From Brienomyrus brachyistius (taxonomy: Eukaryota; Chordata; Actinopteri; Osteoglossiformes; Mormyridae), in assembly GCF_023856365.1 (NCBI RefSeq), contig NC_064552.1:6687160-6751159 (forward strand): a stretch of 64,000 nt of DNA, read 5' to 3'. The position numbers and the translations under genes are program-made. Each line of letters opens with the position of its first letter. Position 1 is the stretch's first letter. The notes beneath the pieces are model-generated. The model was not told where the DNA came from. It made no database searches and worked only from the letters and a program-made list of their open reading frames with translations. Below are positions 1 to 12,600 of this stretch, piece after piece.

Positions 1-440
1 TGTTAGGAGAATATCTCTTTGTTATGGTTTAACACTTTTTATTTACACAAAGGAAACCTTAATGATAAGCACAGGATCTGGTTTCAGAACATGCTGAAAA
101 ACAAAGGCCTTATATGGGACTCCAATACATATCTGCTGAAGACTGTTCATTAAACAACCAACACTGCACACAAACGTACAGAATACTTATGTGTCTTAAG
201 TACAGAGTGAAACCACCCTAACTGGTATTCTGGGTGTAATGACGAGTATTCCTGCTCAAACCACTTAGATGGTGTTTATTCAGTACTTTCCAACAGGAAG
301 GACATGAACATAGAAAGTTGTAAAGCTCCTTTGGCCCAAGTAGGGAGTGACCAGAACACTTTGGTGACTAACGGACAGATGGCTGGATTTACGCACTGAT
401 CTCATTAAGGCTTTCGTGTTATTGGTTTCCGGTGACGTAC
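1..440 (-). other. neurl1: NEURL1 intron 2 (partial)
   Basis: This is the intronic sequence downstream of the exon 2 donor, which starts GTACGTCACC on the minus strand at 440. No repeat, exon or other element was recognised. Confidence 0.8.
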
Positions 441-682
441 CTTTAGCCTGACCTGCTCGTACTGGGCGATAGGCCGGTTGCTGAAGGTAATGGCATTGCA
501 GAAGCTGGCCTGCCTCTTTACCGCCTTCTGGGCCAGGTCCATGATGATCTGCGAGCCCTTGGCGTTGGGGTGGAAGAGGAGCGGGCTGATGGGGAACCCA
601 CCACACTGCTGGATGGGCAGACAGCGCTTGGGCTTGTGGTGACATCGCTGAGAGGTGGCAGGGAAGGAGCCGCCCAGAGAAT
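441..682 (-). CDS. neurl1: NEURL1 coding exon 2 (start of NHR1 domain)
   Basis: The exon is 242 bases on the minus strand, with acceptor CCCTAG|AT and donor CTAAAG|GTACGT. It encodes residues 28-108: a Ser/Gly and His/Cys-rich linker ([16 protein letters not shown]), then the first strands of the Neuralized homology repeat ending YEQVRLK. The human exon ends at the same residue. The region is GC-rich compared with the AT-rich intron around it, which also marks it as coding. Confidence 0.95.
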
Positions 683-3600
683 CTAGGGATTGATGAAGAC
701 AGGCGAAGTCAGCTCATCCGAAACATGCCAGGAGCCGACACTATAACACAGTGGCCTTAGCTGATTTTAATCTACTGCCTCGCAGCTCCAGAGACTGAAA
801 TAATAACTGAAGATGATGACTTCAATATAGTCATGCAGCAGAGACAGGTATTTGGAATGCGCGTTATGCTGGAACAAGGAGAAAATTCCTTTTCAGCGTG
901 ATTTCAGTGTAATTATTTGCCGTTCACAACAAGCACCTTTTAACTGATTTGACCTGAAAGTTTTGGAGGATGAGGCTTTTCTTCCAGAGTTTCTTTAGAA
1001 GGAAACATAATTACATTCCTATCAGGGGGAATTTGAGGTGGCCTGCAGAAGGTAGCGATGGCAGACCGAACTCACATTATTTTCTCTTAGAAGGAACTGC
1101 AACTGTGAAATGACTTGAGAAAATCCCCTGCACCGATTTCCCCACTTAACTTTTGCTCGTTGATTACTGCCCGACCCACAAACGCAAACAGTACTACCAG
1201 GTTGGTTATGAAGAAACACGTGTACATTTCTGTTTCAGAATTAGTAGAAATTAGAAACAAAAATGATCATGGGGTCACCTGAATTTTTAGTTTTCTAATA
1301 TTTGTTTCTAATATTTGTACGCAAAAGATCAAAACAGGGCATTCAACAGTTGGAAGTGTTCGGACTTTAAGTTTCGTGGCGCATGAATGATTTTACATCG
1401 AATGGGGTATTTTTGCTCTGGAGTTCTTGGGGTTTGATGGATCATTTTCAGCATTATTTTGACTTGCCTGCAGGTTTAACAGCATAGTCTTATGTTAATG
1501 AATTAAAGGTCAGTCAAGGGTAAGGAAATTAATCATACAACTACTTTAAGATAATAAGCGACATAATTAAATTAATTGCTACAATCCATATTACAAGGAA
1601 TATTTTACTTTAAATCTTATTTTACTTTAAATGAATTTTAGCCAAAAATTTTATTGTATACAATATCTGTTAAACATCATTTTAATAACCTAATATCCTA
1701 ACATGTATATAAACCATAAAACAACCACAAACTTAGAAAAGATCATTCAATTACCACTTTGAGTTATTTTTTCATGCGCAGTGCAGTGGCGAGTTGCAGT
1801 CTGTGCTGCTTTCGCAAATTGTATGCATACACATCAGTCACAGGTACACCCTGATCTCACACAAGCTACGGTCACGCATGCACCACAATCTCACATAACA
1901 TGCACTTTGTTCCAAGCAGATAAAATATATTTACTCTAAGAGTCCCCCCCCCCAGGGCAGCCAAATAGGCAGCAAATTACATTCGTATCCAGGATGCTTT
2001 TCTCGGGTCTTTTATCAAACGCAGACATATTTCCAAATCAAATCCGTGGCCACATATCAAGTAGAGAGGAGCTTAGAAAGAGCATGAGAAAATGAAGTCC
2101 TTTTGGAGGCATTTGTCGAAACTTTCAAACAAGGCAGAGGAACAAAGCACCCTCTGGCAGTAGGCCGTGCTAACATCACTCAACATAAAGTCTACACTGT
2201 GAATAAAACAATCATATTAAGATGCCTAAATCATGTCCGACCTGTTAGCCGTTATTTATTCATGATTACATTTAAACAATTACTTCCAAGTTCAGCATAC
2301 CGATTTAGCTACGTGGCCGTCCAAACTGATAGCGGACTTGTTGACTTGAGATGCGCACTGCTGGTCAGGTTTTTGGCATATATATGGTTTTCTCGATTAG
2401 GTATATGTACGCGTTTTAGTATAAGTTTTCACAGCGTGTGAGAGCCGCTTGGCGTGTACTTGTATGTTGGGTAGCAGTCTCCCTGAAGGGGTCACACCTG
2501 GCCTTCGGGGCAGACTGCTGATTCCCATCTGGATGTCGTAAACAAAAAAATTGCAGGCAAAAGAGGCAGAGGTGCAATGACACGAGCAGCTTAAAATGAG
2601 TTATTAATGTTTGTGGGTCTTTCAATATTATTTATAAAACTGGTTCTGTGAGCTGTCTAGGGACAGCTTTTAAAAAAATCTCTTCAACTTACTACCGTAG
2701 CTTCAATCAATTTACTTATATAATGTTTAAGCTACGAAAACTTTAGCTAGCATACTATAGATATGATTCAATGCAATTGAATAAACCGGCAAGGTTTATT
2801 CGCTAGGTCATAACAACTTTGCTAGGAAATTCAGAGCCATTCAGAACATATTACCCCAGTCAGGGTCACCTGCAGCCTGTCCCAGGCAACATAGGGCTGG
2901 GCATCGCAGGCTAAACTACATTATATTCTATGGACAAATTTGCGTATTGTTTCCAAACCTATTCCTTGTGCCGCGGACCCACAGACAGTCCACGTTTTTG
3001 CTCCCTCCCAACTCCCTGCCTGACCATCCACATTTTTGCTTCCTCCCAGCTTCTGGAGCAAAAACGTGGACTGTCTGTGGGCCCCTGTGGACCAGATTGG
3101 GAAATAGAGATATTAAATGGCCAATATAAATGGGGTGCGGGAGGAAACTCGCTTAACATAGAGAGAACATGCAAACTGCACCCACACAGAGAGGCGGCAG
3201 AACTCAAACCGCCATGACGCTGAGAAAGAACAGCACTGCCCACTCCAGTACCATGTCACTCTCGCTCCACACATGTACTCCTCATTCTTCACAACATTAC
3301 TTATTTATTAAATAAAAATTATAGGAATCTTAAATTCTTTCCTTCCAAGAAAAAAAAAAAAGATCTGTTATCAATTTTAGCTGACCGTCGATCTGGAATT
3401 CCCTCTGATTTCTGACAACAAGCAAGCTTTCTTCTGCTTAACACTTTCTGTGAAGCTCGTGAGTAATAACACCAGACCTCGCTGCAAGAAAAAAAAATCA
3501 CCAGGAAAATGTTAGTGTTGCTAAATAAAGGCATGTCTTTTGTTTACAATCCTATTGTGTCTGTGGACAATATTTCATTACTGTTGGAGTTGGACCCTGT

Positions 3601-6600
3601 CGCGAAAGCAAACCGAACACAACAGGACCTCTCACTAACTCCACTGGCGTCACATTAGTATCTATCCAGTAATGGACTCAGGTTGAAAGGGACTAAAGTT
3701 ACTTCATTTCTTTTTCTACTCATTTGTGGAAGGGACTTTTGATGGGGCTCTGACAGAGGACACACCAAGAGCAATAATGCATCATCTCCAGAATGACATC
3801 CTGAAAGACCTTAATTACAGATGACACACATATTTGTAAGAAACTGCATTAAGGTATATTTTTTCAATTAAGCATGTACTATTGACAAGGCAGGACCTAA
3901 GGCAACCCTGGAAGAGTACAAATGTAAACAATACACTTACACATGTAAACTATAATCTAAAAGACATACTTAGGAATATATATATGAAATAATTGCTCAT
4001 TGAGATTGAAGATACGGTAAATTTTATGCTCACGTTTTGATAATGGCGATTCCTTATTTCTACAAACTTTCTCTAAACTGGCTCCTGCTAACATGCAGTG
4101 TGGTAGCCATGGAAACTGAACATGTGACCACGCAGAAAACTGCAGCCTCACTGCCATCATGCATCTGAACAAGATACCTGCATTTGCTCTGCATTTCCAC
4201 CACTATGTCATGCACCAGAAGGCATAAATGACACCCAGGTTCAGGGTATATAGAGTGACCTTCTTTTATTAATTTGTTTGTTTCGTGCTAAATTGTACAT
4301 ACGGCTGCATCCTGCATGCTTTGTTCTTTTATACATCTGCATGTCTTCCTGTTCTTCCATCAAGAGTCTACTGTATAAATACAATGTAAGCATAATTATA
4401 TGTGATACAAGAGAAACAAATGAACTGGAATGAGATAGCACAGTATAAGTGCAGTCTGTAATTAAGTGTTGGTATTATTGGTACTGTAGGTCTCCTGAAA
4501 CACACATGCCAGACAATGGACAGGTATAAGAGGATTATAAACTGTGGCTTGCAAGAGCCAGTAAAGGAACAAAAACATTTTTTATGAGACAGCAGTAGAT
4601 AGTATGTCAGCTGGGAATGGGGGGGCAGCGTCATGCAAGCGATACCATCTAAAACGAACCGAAAAACAAAGTCTTCGCTGCTTCACCTGATCTCTCCACA
4701 GATACCGCCATTAAAAACATTCCATACACTTCCCATCCAACAGATACCCAATGAATTACCGACACAAGGCTAATAAGGGAAAGCAAGCACCCCACAGGCA
4801 GAGGGGACATTTCATACTTTACCATTGTTACACCCAACAGCAGTGGGGTAGCACGGCTGATAAAAAATTTATATAAGGTAATGAAATATGTGGAGTCTTT
4901 ACTGTAGAAAGCACAGGCAGTTTCAACTAGCATCTATGTATATTAGCCTGGACAGTCCAGGTCCTGGGCCTTCTAGGAGTTTCACAGAAATGGTCTTGGC
5001 CTTGTGCAAATAAAAATATCATGGCACTGCTGAGACTCAGATGTGATTTATGTGATTACGAGTCAATAAAAATATAACCAGAAGATCAATACAATTTCAT
5101 CTGCGCTGACAAATTTGACAACGGAAAAGATGGTTTATTCCAGTATGGATCTAGCAGCCAATGACGCCTAATTCTCTTTCATGTCACTCTTCGAAATGAC
5201 GTTTGGCAGCAGTGATGACTTACACAACTAAGTGTTATTTGCTTCTCAATGAATCATACCACATGCGGTTTTTTACCGTTATAAAGTACATAGGAAATGT
5301 TTAATCGTGTCAAAGTACCAACCTTTTCTTTCCATCGATGCCCATTTCTTAATTGGATAGGCCATTAGGCATTAAACAAAAGAGCCTTAAAGTTACTCAG
5401 ACATAGAACATTCATTCCTCTTCTATGTACATATGGAAGACAACTTATATCAGTCGAAGTTTCGTATCATAATCAAACATTCAGTCGTACACCATAAAAT
5501 GTACATCTCGGTCGCACACCTGCTCTTCCCACTTTGTAGATTTTAAGAATCTCCTGGACAGAGGTTGACGTAACGAGCGGTAACAGTATACTTCTCTGTT
5601 TTTTATTGACACCAATGTCAGGCAAAAGGGGATCGAGTTAAGACAATTGGTAGTAAATCGTATTATATGGTATATCACCAATTAAATGTGCATACGGAAA
5701 AACTAACTGAAATATACAATAGCAAACAACGACAATTCGTCTGTCAGAGATCACCTTTAAATTAGATCTATTTCTTATTTGGCATAAGTCACATGCAAGT
5801 CTGGTTCAGTTGCCATAGTTAACAATAAACACTGTAAACAGTAGCATAGGAGATTTTCCGGTTTCATCGCGTTTTTGCATAAGGCAGCAAAATACACGGC
5901 AATAAACGAAGCGCACCGTACACATGATGGTAGTTGGGCTAGTGTAGAAGTGAACCACATAGAAATTCTATATTTATATATGTAAAACTGCATATTATAT
6001 ATCATACATTTTCTAATCATAGATACTTCCGACATATCTGACTACATATTGCATTGTGCAATATACAAATATATATATAGTAGTTACCGATTTAACATAC
6101 ATAGGCATAGTTACTCTCTATACGGAATTGTCTGCTTATCAATGAAATTCTACTGCTGTATTTTATAGTGACTAATCACGTCATATGGCAGAAGCAATGG
6201 GCATAAGTCCCCCCGCCCCCCAAGACCCCTTATCGCTTTTCTCACCGTACAAGGTGTTTTTGGTTATCTGGCCTCCCATTACTCGATTGGAGATGAGTTC
6301 CTTTTCACTGCTCTTTTTAATGAAAAACCCGCACCGGAGCCGTATTCCGTGCCGGAGACATTATCGCACATCCATGCTTCCCTGATCCTCCACACCGCAC
6401 AGATACCATCGGTCTGTATACAAGCCGAGCCGCAAGCCGTCCGCTTCCCCCATTCACTATAAGATTACGGCCACTAGCCTCAAGACCACATTGAAATTAA
6501 CATAAAAGGTGGAGCCATTTGAATGCTCTATTAACGCGATCCATGCCGGTGCTCCAGATGCCAGATGCTGTTCCTCTCTTACCCTTTTTATCTAACAGAA

Positions 6601-9600
6601 ACAGGATATATAGACGGAGCTATAAAAAAAGGAACAAGGCACTGGCGCCTAACCTAAAAGTGGCTGAATATTAATTGTCCCTGGCGTAAACGTAGTAAAA
6701 TACACACACGCGCAAACATTATGTTTTGGGGAATACCCCCGCCCCCCCATAAAAGTTTATTGCTCATTTTTAAGTAGTACCTTTCAAAAACCATAACTGA
6801 AATAAAACTAATATAACTAAATATAATCATGTAATCTAAAATGCACCCTTTGTTCATTTCGTATCACATCTGAAACCGACATTAAATTTAAAGATAACAT
6901 TATGATAGCGTATCATTTGAAAAACAATAAATACAAGTATTAGTGAGTAATTTTTTATTATGCACCTGCTTTTCGCTCAGTAATGCCACCTGCTTGTCAT
7001 TCATAGCACGTCGCATACACAGTGTGTTTATGGCCGTCCGTAGCATGTTCCGTCTTATTCTGATTTATATTCAGAGCCTCTTGGATATGACATGGGTCTC
7101 CGCCCTTTGGAATATACTGTTCCCGTAGTTCGTGGATCTTCTTTATCGGTGACTTTGCGGCGGCCACCGTGACTGAATCTGAACGGCTTTGCTTTTATTC
7201 AGAGACAACAGAGCAGCTTGTCTCTTCCACGGAGACCTGCGCTCACCAGGGCCTTCCAGGCTGTATCTGTTTCACAAAAGCCAACATACTCCAGACGTCT
7301 TGGAGCAACGCCAGACTATTACAGCGCTTGAATTTCATTAATAATAAATAACGTGTTGTCTTCCAGTACGTGTAAATCAACAGTGCTTGGCTAAAGTGCG
7401 CTCAGTAATCTAGATATATTTGACATATTTACATGCCTGACATTTCTGATACACCTAAAATTATCTCTGTGCTCACTTTCTGCTTTGGTCTACATTATTT
7501 TTAAACCTACCAAATTCTCCTGACTGGATGTTTGTTGTCTTTTTACTGGAAAAATCCAGGGGATTCCCCAGAAACTGCAATGGAGGAAAAGGCTTAAGGG
7601 GTATCATCGGTACTTCCGGGAATGACATAAGATTAGGATTGAGACTAGCACTTTACGTAATTTCACATAGTGTTGTGGCACCAAGAGACGTACACCACAT
7701 TTCAATAATAAAACAAAACAAACACCCTTAAATCAGATATCAGTCTATCACAAGGTACACATAGCAAACATACCTTTCAGACACCAAGTCATCTAAATTT
7801 TAATACAGTCATATTATTTACACATTATACTATTATTACTACTATTATTAATAATAATAATATTACTATTAATTTCATAATTATTGATATTTTTATTGGT
7901 TCACTAAAGTAGCTCTTAATATCCATCTCACAAACATACAATCCATCCTGCTTGTTGACATCCGGAACAACACTCCCTAAACAGGATGTTCACTGGACAG
8001 GACAAACACAGTACAAATGTTCAAATGTAGCCAGTATATCTATATTTTCACACTGTTTCATTAATACATTTTATTTTTGTTTTAGTTCAGCTATGGTAAT
8101 TTTCCAGTGTGACTGTATATATCCAGGCCAAACTTAGCATTAGTCATGATAGACCGGTTCTATAAGTCTCCCAGTTCCTTAGTTAATCAGTAGTAGGTTG
8201 AGAACATTTGATTGGTTATTTCACGGAGAGACTGCTTCAAGTAATCTTTGACCAGTATTTCAAACACAGGAGAAGCTGTCCAGCTTTCATCACTCATTTC
8301 AGCACTTGCTACAAGCAATTTTTATTTCATCATAACCTTTCCGTATACTCAGTTTCTTCAAATGTTTGGTTAATAAGACAAACTGCCACGTAAAAACCTG
8401 CATTTTCAGTAGATCTGTAGATTTGTAGCGTTGCTTGCTGCTTGTGATGAACTATGTAGGCTAATCTGAAATTCACAACTAAAACCTGCACTTGCAGCTT
8501 GTCCGGTTCAGGAATTACAGCACATGGTGTTCCACCTTGGGGTGGCATGGTGGTGCAGTGGTTAGCACTGTTGCCTCACACCTCTGGGACCCGAGTTCGA
8601 GTCTCCGCCTGGGTCACATGTGTGTGGAGTTTGCATGTTCTCCCCATGTCGTCGTGGGGTTTCCTCTGGGTACTCCGGTTTCCCCCCGCAGTCCAAAAAC
8701 ATGCTGAGGCTAATTGGAGTCGCTAAATTGTCCATAGGTGTGCATGTGTGAGTGAATGGTGTGAGTGTGCCCTGCGATGGGCTGGCCCCCCATCCTGGGT
8801 TGTTCCCTGCCTCGTGCCCATTGCTTCCGGGATAGGCTCCGGACCCCCCGCGACCCAATAGTATAAGCAGTTTGGAAAATGGAAGGATGGATGGATGGAT
8901 AGAACCCTGAGCTCTTTCAAAAGAAAATTCAGTAACCCTTCATTTGAAGCTGTCATCTATAATGCATTATTGATACCTTCATAATGCATTCATAATAGTT
9001 GGTATAAGAATTAATAAAGCATTTCCACATCTTCTATTGCCAGGCATAAGACGTTATAGTCTTGATTATAATACGTCATAAACTTCAATGAAGCTCTTAT
9101 CTGTAATGCACTATAGATGTCTTCATAATGCATTGTAATGGCAGGTTTAAGAATGCCTTGTATGCCTTGTAAGGATGCTTTGTATTGCATTAAGAAGGTA
9201 TCTCTAGTGCATTATAGATGAGAGCTTCATAAAGCATTGATAATGCATAATAAACATGGCTATAATGTGTTATGCCATTTCATAAATATTTATAGCCATG
9301 GTCATAATTCTATATGAATGCACTATAATGTGTTATGAATGCATCCATAGATTCCTATGATCATGACATTAACAGAAAGTGAAAATTCTTGATATATCAA
9401 AATATTGAAGCTCATTTACTGGCTTTTCGATGTACCAAAATATTTGTTTCCATTTAACTTTGTCTTAAGCTGTTTGTACATGAGCACCGTCTGATAATGC
9501 AGCAAGTTATTTTACACATTGTTCCTAAGTGAAGATTACTTATCAGCACACAATACGCGTCACCCTCAGAATTGTTTTATTTGTCTCCTGGGAATAAGAG

Positions 9601-12600
9601 CAGCGGATAAGATCGCTGGCGTCATGTTGGTCACCGAAAAGGGACTATGGATATCTCATTGGATGTTCCCTCTTTAATCCAATTTCTGAATCATGGCTTT
9701 CCGATTTATTTTAAGACACCGCATGGACGTCAAAGGGATCCAGTGCTTTTTTATTATAATGTGGGAGAGTTAGGCAAATAATAGGTCTTATCCAGCACCA
9801 CCTATTTTAAATGACAAGACAAAGCTTAGAAGTGATAACATGGCCACCCGCAGCCATTTTTCCGAGGGCCTGAAACTGAAATGTGGAGAGATGGCTGCCG
9901 GTCTCCAAAGATTCCCTTGCCTGAGAGTGACATAAACTGATGAAGAATATCCCTATGGAGACCAAAAAAACACAGAGCTGCAAGTTAAAATGGATCATGC
10001 CTTTAAAATGGATTCAAAAGGAGGCTAAAGGCAGCAGGTTTTACCGTTAGCTGACGCTATCTGAGCTATCGGGCATTTTGTTAGCCTGCGCAGAGAAATA
10101 CGTTTAACATTTGCAAGAAATTCTCTGACTTTCTTGGGACTGTGTTGAAATTCATACATATTCAAGCCTTCTTGCCGCTCGTGTACCACACTATGAAACG
10201 TCCCTCATACACGATGTACGTAAGGAACAATATCAGCGCTGTGTGGCGACTCCATTGTCTGTCGTAAAATGTGGATATGGTTTATTTCAAATGTATTACA
10301 AATATAAAAAAATTCAAGAAAGCTTTTTAATGTCCATTTTAAGGTGCTTGCTATCCGCTACTTTTGGGTAGCATATGGCTGTTATCTCAGAAATGAGAAA
10401 CATTGGTATGAACTGATTCTATTAATTAGCTCCTCGACGGATTTTAATGGAAAATTCTTGCACAATAATCGCTTACCTATTTTTTATATGCACTTCAATA
10501 CTAATGTATTAAAGACCTTTTCCTCCTATTACTCTTTGTATTTAAAGCTTTGCTATACCAAGGAGACAAATTTGAATCTATTTTACGGTTATTTTGACAT
10601 CATTATTACAATGCAGGTCAGAATTATTGTAAGGATTAACAGAACTATCCAGTATAGCCTGTTGTTAATTAATTTCATAGCCTCTTTTAATTTTGTCAGC
10701 AACTTGCTGTATAAGGTACTTGTTTATGATTTTCATTATGGTTTCACAATGCTTTCATATGGATAACAATCGCTAGCATGTGTAAGGTGATGTTTTACAG
10801 AGAATTAAGAACCACTGCAGCAAAGCAGGTAACGTGAATGCATGTGCTACCGGCACCCCTTTAGCTGATAGCGTTGCATGTTTGTCCTTGCTGCAAATGC
10901 TGCCTTGCAATGCAATTAAGGCCCATTACATTTTTTTTTTCTCCAGGCAGCATGTTGCCTTTGCATGCCAGCTGGCTCCTGCGAGTGCCACAGGAAAGCT
11001 TAATAGCGTGATTACCTGTGATGACACTCACCGAAGAAGCAACAAGCTACACAGGCCTGGCTTTAATGCCAGCACTAAAAATGTGAAGCTATGATATAAA
11101 AACCTAACTGAAATATACTACTATATCACAAGTAATCACACCAAAATGAATGATCACTGGGCAGGTTGGGCTACCAGGCCCCGATGTAGCTAGTATCTAA
11201 CTCCATTATAACCCCTTTTGATCTTGCCTATGGCGTGTTCCTGTCTCTTTTTTAAAGAAGTTCGGCCGTCGCGTTTCACGCCGCGATATTCTGCTCTTGC
11301 AAATGCTCGCTGCCTTGATATAAATGACAGATGGCAGCTCAGAACCGAATTCCCCAAATAAATATGTAATCCGCCTCTCACATGGGCTACAGCCCGCAGC
11401 ACAGCTTATCCCGCTGGCCTTGCCGTAACATGAGGTGATGAGGGAGGTGAACTCGTCTACAGGAAGGTTAAAAGGGGGCAAATGGCATCAGTCAAACGGC
11501 ACACTGTGTTTTGGCTACTGATAATGAAGTATGTAGTGGTGAAACATGTACACAGGGCTGGGTAAACCCTAATTTGGGTAAAGTATCCTTATTTGGGGAG
11601 ACGGGGATAGCTAGGAGCAGGGTCATTAGCAAATACTAAATAAATACGCTAAGTAAATTGCAGTGTCGTCAGGGGCAGAAAATAAATCCTAGAAAATAGG
11701 GTGAGGACAGGAAAACGTAGGTATTTTCATGACAGTTGAACTGGTTCGCAGTGTTTTATGGGTTGTGGCATTTCTCAGGTTGCCAAGGGCGTAAAAACAG
11801 ATCATAACAATACTCACCACACATCTCCACACATATCACAGAAAACGCAGGAAAGGTAGAAGTAACCAACACACTGATATGTCGATAATTATATTTGCTG
11901 AAAATGGTATCTTGTATGATATTTGCCTAATTCGTTTAACAATAATGATTGAGTAATTGTGATTCCGTACTGTATCTCAAAATTGGTTTCTGTGTGTGAT
12001 AACGCTCTGTAATAAAAAAAAACAGATCAAGAGAATTAAGCTGCAGGCTTAGAATGACATCAAACATGATCATTAAATAACTAAATGTGTTAGTTGTTGC
12101 AATATAATTCCTCAAATACCTTAGATCGAAGACATCCATAATAGTAAAAATTATGGTTGAAATTTTATACAAACCTTATAAATGATTGTTTCCTAGAGAT
12201 TATCCATTTAGCTTAAAAATTTCGCACTGATTAAAAACGGCTTTGATTAATCACATAGCATTGATTACTCATGTTCTTAGACACATTCTCCTTCTTCTAA
12301 AACTTTGTTTCAAATGCTCTTCAATCTTTCCATAAGCAAAATTAGTTTCATATGACTGAAAATTGTAGTTTCTTAACTTCCTGAATTAGGACTAATGTGA
12401 TTTCAATAACAGGATTAATTTAATCATTCCATCAAAGTGAATGGATAAGGGAGCTTCCACAAAAACTGAAAAGAAGCATTCTGACGTCATTTTGTATGGG
12501 ATTACAGTATAATGACAATGAATTAATTTTTTTTTCTCTTACTTACTTAAAATAAAACAATGGATATACATTTTCATTTGAATCTGATTTAGAACTGAAA

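Noticed and set aside
280..645. Open frame of 121 codons on the minus strand
   Set aside because: It is the wrong frame of NEURL1 exon 2; the correct frame carries the NHR sequence and has matching splice sites.
8595..8603. Possible tRNA gene (B box)
   Set aside because: The box belongs to the head of a SINE; no cloverleaf or A/B spacing of a functional tRNA followed by a T-run terminator was found.
8499..8858. Overlapping open frames on both strands
   Set aside because: They lie in a tRNA-derived SINE; the same peptides recur at 24458-24868, 24888-25352 and 59357.
10344..10766. Open frame of 140 codons on the plus strand
   Set aside because: Its composition (Ile, Phe, Tyr, Asn, Leu) is what AT-rich non-coding DNA gives. 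No motif or family was recognised and there is no splice context.
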